Shown here one piece after another: positions 61,679 to 64,000 of a DNA stretch of 64,000 nucleotides. Below the pieces are notes generated by a model, which worked only from the letters and a program-made list of their open reading frames with translations, did no database searches and had not been told where the DNA came from. The DNA is taken from positions 318,976 through 382,975 of the forward strand of contig NZ_LMBV01000001.1 of assembly GCF_001439925.1 (NCBI RefSeq). The letters run 5' to 3'. This stretch comes from Peribacillus muralis (GTDB taxonomy: Bacteria > Bacillota > Bacilli > Bacillales > DSM-1321). Position numbers and translations under genes: made by a program. Each line of letters begins with the position of its first letter. Position 1 is the first letter of the stretch.

Positions 61679-62506
61679 ATGAATATGACCTTAATGAGAG
61701 AAAATGAGTCACCGGCTAACGGGTTCGAAAATGTCGAGTCCGTTCCCTTTTCGGAAAAGGTATATGAAACGTCAAATCTCAATTTATGGTATGGAGAAAA
61801 CCATGCTTTGAAAAATATTAATTTGGATATGCATCAAAATGAGGTGACAGCCATCATAGGACCTTCAGGATGTGGGAAATCCACCTACATCAAAACATTG
61901 AACAGAATGATCGAACTCGTCCCGGACGTCAAAACGACAGGACAGATCAAATACAGAAACAGAAATATCCTTGATCAGTCCTACAAGGTTGAAGACTTAC
62001 GGACACAGGTGGGCATGGTCTTCCAAAAACCAAATCCATTTCCTAAATCCATATATGATAATGTGGTCTACGGACCAAGGATTCATGGCATCAAAAACAA
62101 AAAGGTTCTCGATGAAATCGTGGAAAAGAGTTTAAAAGGGGCAGCCATTTGGGATGAAGTGAAAGACCGTCTGCATGAAAATGCATATGGACTTTCAGGT
62201 GGACAGCAACAGCGTCTTTGTATCGCCAGATGTTTGGCAATCGAACCGGATGTCATATTAATGGATGAACCGACTTCCGCCCTTGATCCGATTTCCACAT
62301 TGAAAATTGAAGAATTAGTCCAGGAACTGAAAAAGGACTTCAGCATCATCATCGTTACCCATAACATGCAGCAAGCAGCGCGTATCTCTGATCGAACGGC
62401 CTTCTTCTTAAATGGGGAAGTCATCGAATATTCTGATACCAATACCATCTTCTCTAATCCGAATGATAAAAGGACAGAAGATTACATTACCGGACGCTTC
62501 GGTTAA
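61679..62506 (+). CDS. pstB: phosphate ABC transporter ATP-binding protein PstB
   Basis: ATPase of the Pst importer. It has 275 residues with Walker [10 protein letters not shown] at 61-69, signature LSGGQQQR near 173, and Walker [14 protein letters not shown] near 195. The first 30 residues are a non-conserved extension, longer than in many PstB proteins; ATG 61679 has a GGAGGAAGG site, so the extension appears real. A single pstB is present, unlike the two in B. subtilis. Confidence 0.95.
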   Translation: MNMTLMRENESPANGFENVESVPFSEKVYETSNLNLWYGENHALKNINLDMHQNEVTAIIGPSGCGKSTYIKTLNRMIELVPDVKTTGQIKYRNRNILDQSYKVEDLRTQVGMVFQKPNPFPKSIYDNVVYGPRIHGIKNKKVLDEIVEKSLKGAAIWDEVKDRLHENAYGLSGGQQQRLCIARCLAIEPDVILMDEPTSALDPISTLKIEELVQELKKDFSIIIVTHNMQQAARISDRTAFFLNGEVIEYSDTNTIFSNPNDKRTEDYITGRFG

Positions 62507-62526
62507 AGAGAAAGGGAGATGCGATA

Positions 62527-63180
62527 ATGGTCGTTCGTGAAAATTTCGAGCTTCAGTTGAAAGAGTTACAAGAGAAAATAGTGAGGTTGGCTAATTTAGC
62601 TTCAGGGGCAATATCAAAATCATATGCAGCACTGGAAAACAATAATGTTGATGATGCTCTTGAAGTTATTGATGATGATACAATAGCTGATTTGCTGGAA
62701 GAGGAAATTAATGACTTTGCGATTTTACTGATTGCGAAGCAGCAGCCGGTTGCAATTGATTTGCGGCGTATCATTGCTGCCATAAAAATTGCCTCGGATA
62801 TTGAAAGGATGGCGGACTTTGGCGTCAATATCGCTAAATCAGCCATCCGAATCGGTGACCAGCCATTTATTCTGCCTTTAACACCTTTAAGGCAGATGCA
62901 TGATATTACATTAAAGATGATTGAACTTTCGATAGAAGCATTTGAGAAGGAAGATGTTGTCCTTTCAAGAGAAATCATTGAAATGGATGATGAGGTCGAT
63001 CGCTTTTATGGAGAGATGATTCGAAGTCTCCTTCGACTTTCAGATGAAAAAAACCTACAGCAGGTCACACAGCTTTCCTTAATTGCCCGATATTTAGAAA
63101 GAACGGCAGATCATACAACGAATATCGCAGAAAATATTTATTTCCTTGTAAGAGGGAGATACATCGGCAGAAATGAATGA
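62527..63180 (+). CDS. phoU: phosphate signalling protein PhoU
   Basis: Helical regulator that couples Pst transport to the PhoR/PhoP response. It has 217 residues in two three-helix PhoU repeats, each with a DxxID/ERxADxxxNIAE-type metal motif (ERMADFGVNIAK near 96; ERTADHTTNIAENI near 193). It ends the pst operon. As far as I recall B. subtilis lacks phoU at its pst operon, so this is a difference from that species. Confidence 0.95.
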   Translation: MVVRENFELQLKELQEKIVRLANLASGAISKSYAALENNNVDDALEVIDDDTIADLLEEEINDFAILLIAKQQPVAIDLRRIIAAIKIASDIERMADFGVNIAKSAIRIGDQPFILPLTPLRQMHDITLKMIELSIEAFEKEDVVLSREIIEMDDEVDRFYGEMIRSLLRLSDEKNLQQVTQLSLIARYLERTADHTTNIAENIYFLVRGRYIGRNE

Positions 63181-63195
63181 TCTGAACCATAAGTT

Positions 63196-63232
63196 AAAAA
63201 AAAGAGGCTTTTTACAAAGCCTCTTTTATTCA
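63196..63232. terminator. bidirectional terminator between phoU and yqzC
   Basis: AAAAAAAGAGGCTTT and AAAGCCTCTTTT pair around TTAC, with A and T runs on both flanks. Confidence 0.9.
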
Positions 63233-63236
63233 TTGA

Positions 63237-63683
63237 CTAATGAGATAACGTATTGGCCAATTGCCGATAGGTCATCGTATTGGTGACCACAAACTCGCCG
63301 ATTTGTATTTTTTTCGAGAAGTCATGCTCGTTCATGTACGTTTCAAACTCAGCTGCGTCATCGATGATCTTTTCTTCAACAAGCATAGTGGCAATCTCCG
63401 CTGAAGTCATATTCGATTTGACTTTCATGGTATAGGAGACGATGGGGGTTTGCTCCACCTTCGGCTTTTGATCGATGTCCCTTGACGGCTTTAAAGCCTG
63501 CTGCGCTTCCTTATTAGGAAGAGAGACGGTGAAACCGTCTTTCTCGAGCAGTTCCTTGGCCTCGTCACTGGTCAAATCGCTCCCTTTAATTATTCCGGTG
63601 CCATAATAACAGCCGGCAAAGATGCAAGTCGTGAAGATGATGCCGGCTGAAAAACCCTGCAGTCTTCCCTTAATCATGATCAT
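63237..63683 (-). CDS. yqzC: YqzC-like protein with YceG/MltG-type LysM-like domain
   Basis: 148-residue exported or lipid-anchored protein. N-terminal hydrophobic segment (about 8-26) ends in FAGC, close to a lipobox. The C-terminal part (YTMKVKSNMTSAEIATMLVE ... IGEFVVTNTMTYRQLANTL) looks like the LysM-like entry domain of MltG/YceG lytic transglycosylases, but the catalytic domain is missing. Function unknown. The start may be two codons later at 63677. It overlaps the end of yqzD, so the two are probably an operon. Name by place and similarity to B. subtilis yqzC. Confidence 0.72.
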   Translation of the reverse strand: MIMIKGRLQGFSAGIIFTTCIFAGCYYGTGIIKGSDLTSDEAKELLEKDGFTVSLPNKEAQQALKPSRDIDQKPKVEQTPIVSYTMKVKSNMTSAEIATMLVEEKIIDDAAEFETYMNEHDFSKKIQIGEFVVTNTMTYRQLANTLSH

Positions 63684-64000
63684 TTCCCCGCATTCCCTGT
63701 TGTTCGATGACCGACAGGGTTTGTTCCTCGGTTAAGGAGGATTGTTTAGCGATTTGTGCCAAAGAAAGCCCTTGTCTGTATAAGGATAGAACTTGGCTCT
63801 TTAGAATTTCATGAATCGGTTCAAGATCCCCGGAAGAGACCGGTGGATGCTGGAATCTAGCTTTTACGGATGAAACGGGATCATCCTCGATGATGCCTTC
63901 AAGAATTTTCACTTTCTTTTTTAATTGATACATATCGTGCATATACGTTATCGTCATTTGTTCTAAGTCTTCTTCTAATTTGGCGACTTTATCTTTACTG
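63670..64000 (-). CDS. yqzD: YqzD-like protein, 5' end outside the window
   Basis: The reading frame is open on the minus strand from the right edge of the window. An ATG at 63957 exists but the frame upstream continues with coiled-coil sequence (SKDKVAKLEEDLEQ), so the true start lies beyond 64000. The visible 109 residues contain a heptad-like region and a C-terminal helix-turn-helix-like segment (GLSLAQIAKQSSLTEEQTLS). The size would then approach the ~117 residues of B. subtilis YqzD. A transcriptional role is possible but unproven. Confidence 0.7.
   Translation of the reverse strand, partial: SKDKVAKLEEDLEQMTITYMHDMYQLKKKVKILEGIIEDDPVSSVKARFQHPPVSSGDLEPIHEILKSQVLSLYRQGLSLAQIAKQSSLTEEQTLSVIEQQGMRGNDHD

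Overview
The window is a stretch of core chromosome from an endospore-forming member of the Bacillaceae. The gene order matches the rpsT to pst/yqzD segment of the Bacillus subtilis map (gpr, spoIIP, lepA, hrcA-grpE-dnaK-dnaJ, the yqf block, dnaG-sigA, the yqg block). Moderate base composition, AGGAGG-type ribosome binding sites, frequent TTG and GTG starts, and sporulation genes (gpr, spoIIP, yqfC, yqfD) agree with this. A Peribacillus (Bacillus simplex group)-like host is my inference from protein flavour and local gene content (deoC after mtaB, znuC-znuB-zur after nfo); it is not proven by the sequence.

Layout. 1-670: gene-free, repeat-like DNA. 675-4020: rpsT facing away from the sporulation genes gpr, spoIIP and yqxA. 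4070-7220: lepA and hemW. 7264-15567: class I heat-shock operon hrcA-grpE-dnaK-dnaJ-prmA-rsmE-mtaB under a perfect CIRCE operator. 15590-17609: deoC, converging on a Na/Pi cotransporter. 17750-18530: rpsU-yqeY. 18607-21664: envelope-stress operon nfeD-floA-yqfB behind a textbook sigma-W promoter. 21739-29035: yqfC, yqfD, phoH, pgpH (c-di-AMP hydrolase), ybeY, dgkA, cdd, era, yqzL. 29069-34732: recO, T-box-controlled glyQ-glyS, ccpN-ppsR. 35218-38727: the macromolecular synthesis cluster yqxD-dnaG-sigA. 38863-46893: a membrane protein, cccA, trmK, nif3-family yqfO, ispH, yqfQ, cshB, nfo, yqfT. 47034-49166: Zur-controlled zinc uptake operon. 49205-54676: yqfW, yqfX, ispG, yqfZ, a SinI-like mini-gene, yqgB, yqgC, sodA. 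55009-63180: an MFS transporter, pbpA, and the PhoP-controlled pstS-C-A-B-phoU operon. 63237-64000: yqzC and the 5'-truncated yqzD.

The genes fall into coherent regulons: protein folding (CIRCE/HrcA), membrane stress (sigma-W), zinc (Zur), phosphate (PhoP), translation supply (T-box), carbon flux (CcpN/PpsR) and sporulation (sigma-E/G).

I saw no prophage, insertion sequence, CRISPR array, defence island, rRNA or tRNA gene, and no clear novel system. The best leads are: an unflagged 47-codon SinI-family antirepressor gene at 52211-52354 with no SinR beside it; a probable CTG start that restores the NfeD signal peptide; two distant intergenic arrays of a degenerate ~21-22 bp unit; a dispersed Bacillaceae repeat that seems to supply the -35 element of cshB; the yqfC ribosome binding site buried in a terminator arm; and a perfect palindrome upstream of cccA.
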